A DNA stretch of 64,000 nt from DASWJZ01 sp963739005 (lineage in GTDB: Bacteria > Pseudomonadota > Alphaproteobacteria > Rhizobiales > Afifellaceae): NCBI GenBank assembly GCA_963739005.1, contig CAVTYQ010000008.1, positions 434,001 to 498,000 of the forward strand. The letters run 5' to 3'. Below, piece after piece: positions 63,606-64,000 of this stretch. The translations under genes and the position numbers were made by a program. Below the pieces are notes generated by a model, which saw nothing but the letters and a program-made list of their open reading frames with translations, did not search any database and had not been told where the DNA came from. How positions within the stretch are numbered: position 1 is the first letter of the stretch; each line of letters begins with the position of its first letter.

Positions 63606-64000
63606 ATGCCGTTCTCATGGAAGCGCAGAGCGTGGCGTCTCGGCGCCGCAGCTGGAGCGATTGTGGCTTCGGGCCTCTTCGCCAATTCCGGCTCGCTGGC
63701 CGCTGAGTGCCCGACCGTCGCCAACCCGTCAGGCCTGAGCGGCGCCTTCCCGGAACAGGTCGAAGTCGAAGAGGCGAAGGCGGCCGGCGTCACCCTCAGC
63801 TACTCTGAAAACCCGCTTTTTGCCGATGACGTCAAAGTCGGCAAGTTGCCGCCGGTCGAGCAGCGGCTACCCGAAGAGCCGCTGATCGAGCTGCCCTACG
63901 CGGCGTGCGGCGCGTATGGCGGCACCATCGAGGGCACGTCGCGAGCCCCGACGTCCGGCACCTCCGACATTCTGAGCTGGCGGCAGGCGGTGCTGGTGCG
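63606..64000 (+). CDS. ABC transporter substrate-binding protein, family 5 (partial, runs off the window)
   Basis: The visible 131 residues include a signal peptide (R-L-G-A-A-A-G-A-I-V-A-S-G-L-F) ending about A-A-E-C and a mature start with V-G-K-L-P-P-V-E-Q-R-L-P-E-E-P-L and Y-G-G-T-I-E-G-T, typical of peptide/nickel-type (Dpp/Opp) solute-binding proteins. Upstream of its start are AT-rich repeats (TAGTCAAT / AGTCATTCAAT) that could be regulatory. The substrate cannot be predicted. Confidence 0.82.
   Translation, partial: MPFSWKRRAWRLGAAAGAIVASGLFANSGSLAAECPTVANPSGLSGAFPEQVEVEEAKAAGVTLSYSENPLFADDVKVGKLPPVEQRLPEEPLIELPYAACGAYGGTIEGTSRAPTSGTSDILSWRQAVLV

Overview
The window is GC-rich DNA that looks like a Hyphomicrobiales (Rhizobiales)-type alphaproteobacterium. 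The clues are the core gene order (leuS-lptE-start of holA; L,D-transpeptidase / response regulator / cNMP-domain protein / xth / lolA / ftsK; amtB-glnK-tesB; Trm112-LON domain-thioredoxin/TPR-prolyl-tRNA editing), a DUF1127 micro-protein, and several binding-protein-dependent ABC importers in sugar and polyol clusters. I cannot name the genus.

Layout. 1-19663 is conserved core: translation, LPS assembly, PLP homeostasis, a HerA-like ATPase, cell envelope and division, nitrogen sensing (glnK-amtB behind a candidate sigma-54 promoter), ubiquinone-type hydroxylase and protein quality control, ending in tRNA-Gly(GCC). Everything after the tRNA is accessory. 20080-22919 is an IS1182-like element carrying a second, IS256-type element inside it. 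23077-34111 is a sulfatase / sugar-ABC / LysR / oxidoreductase / PHP-like catabolic cluster. 34280-39587 holds two more IS1182-like copies in opposite orientation, with an adenylate cyclase-TPR gene between them. 39726-51310 is a GntR-controlled divergent cluster with a sugar ABC importer, four enolase-superfamily dehydratase-type genes and an RraA-like aldolase. 51479-63452 is a polyol / glycerol-phosphate-like cluster: glycerol-1-phosphate dehydrogenase family protein, two DeoR/GlpR regulators, PotABCD-type ABC importer, class II aldolase, FGGY kinase and two FAD oxidoreductases. The window closes on the start of a family 5 (peptide-type) binding protein.

How it works together. Each accessory block couples an importer to enzymes and a local regulator. 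Block 1 would take up a sulfated or related carbohydrate, remove sulfate and oxidise it. Block 2 would dehydrate sugar acids and cleave the resulting 2-keto acids. Block 3 would import a polyol or its derivative, phosphorylate it, oxidise it and cleave it. Substrates are inferred from families only.

Sequence quality matters. Four genes (HerA-like ATPase, amtB, one IS transposase, adenylate cyclase) are each broken by what looks like a single inserted or deleted base, with the correct protein continuing in the neighbouring frame. This points to residual indel errors in the assembly rather than four independent pseudogenes, and should be kept in mind when reading any truncated ORF here.
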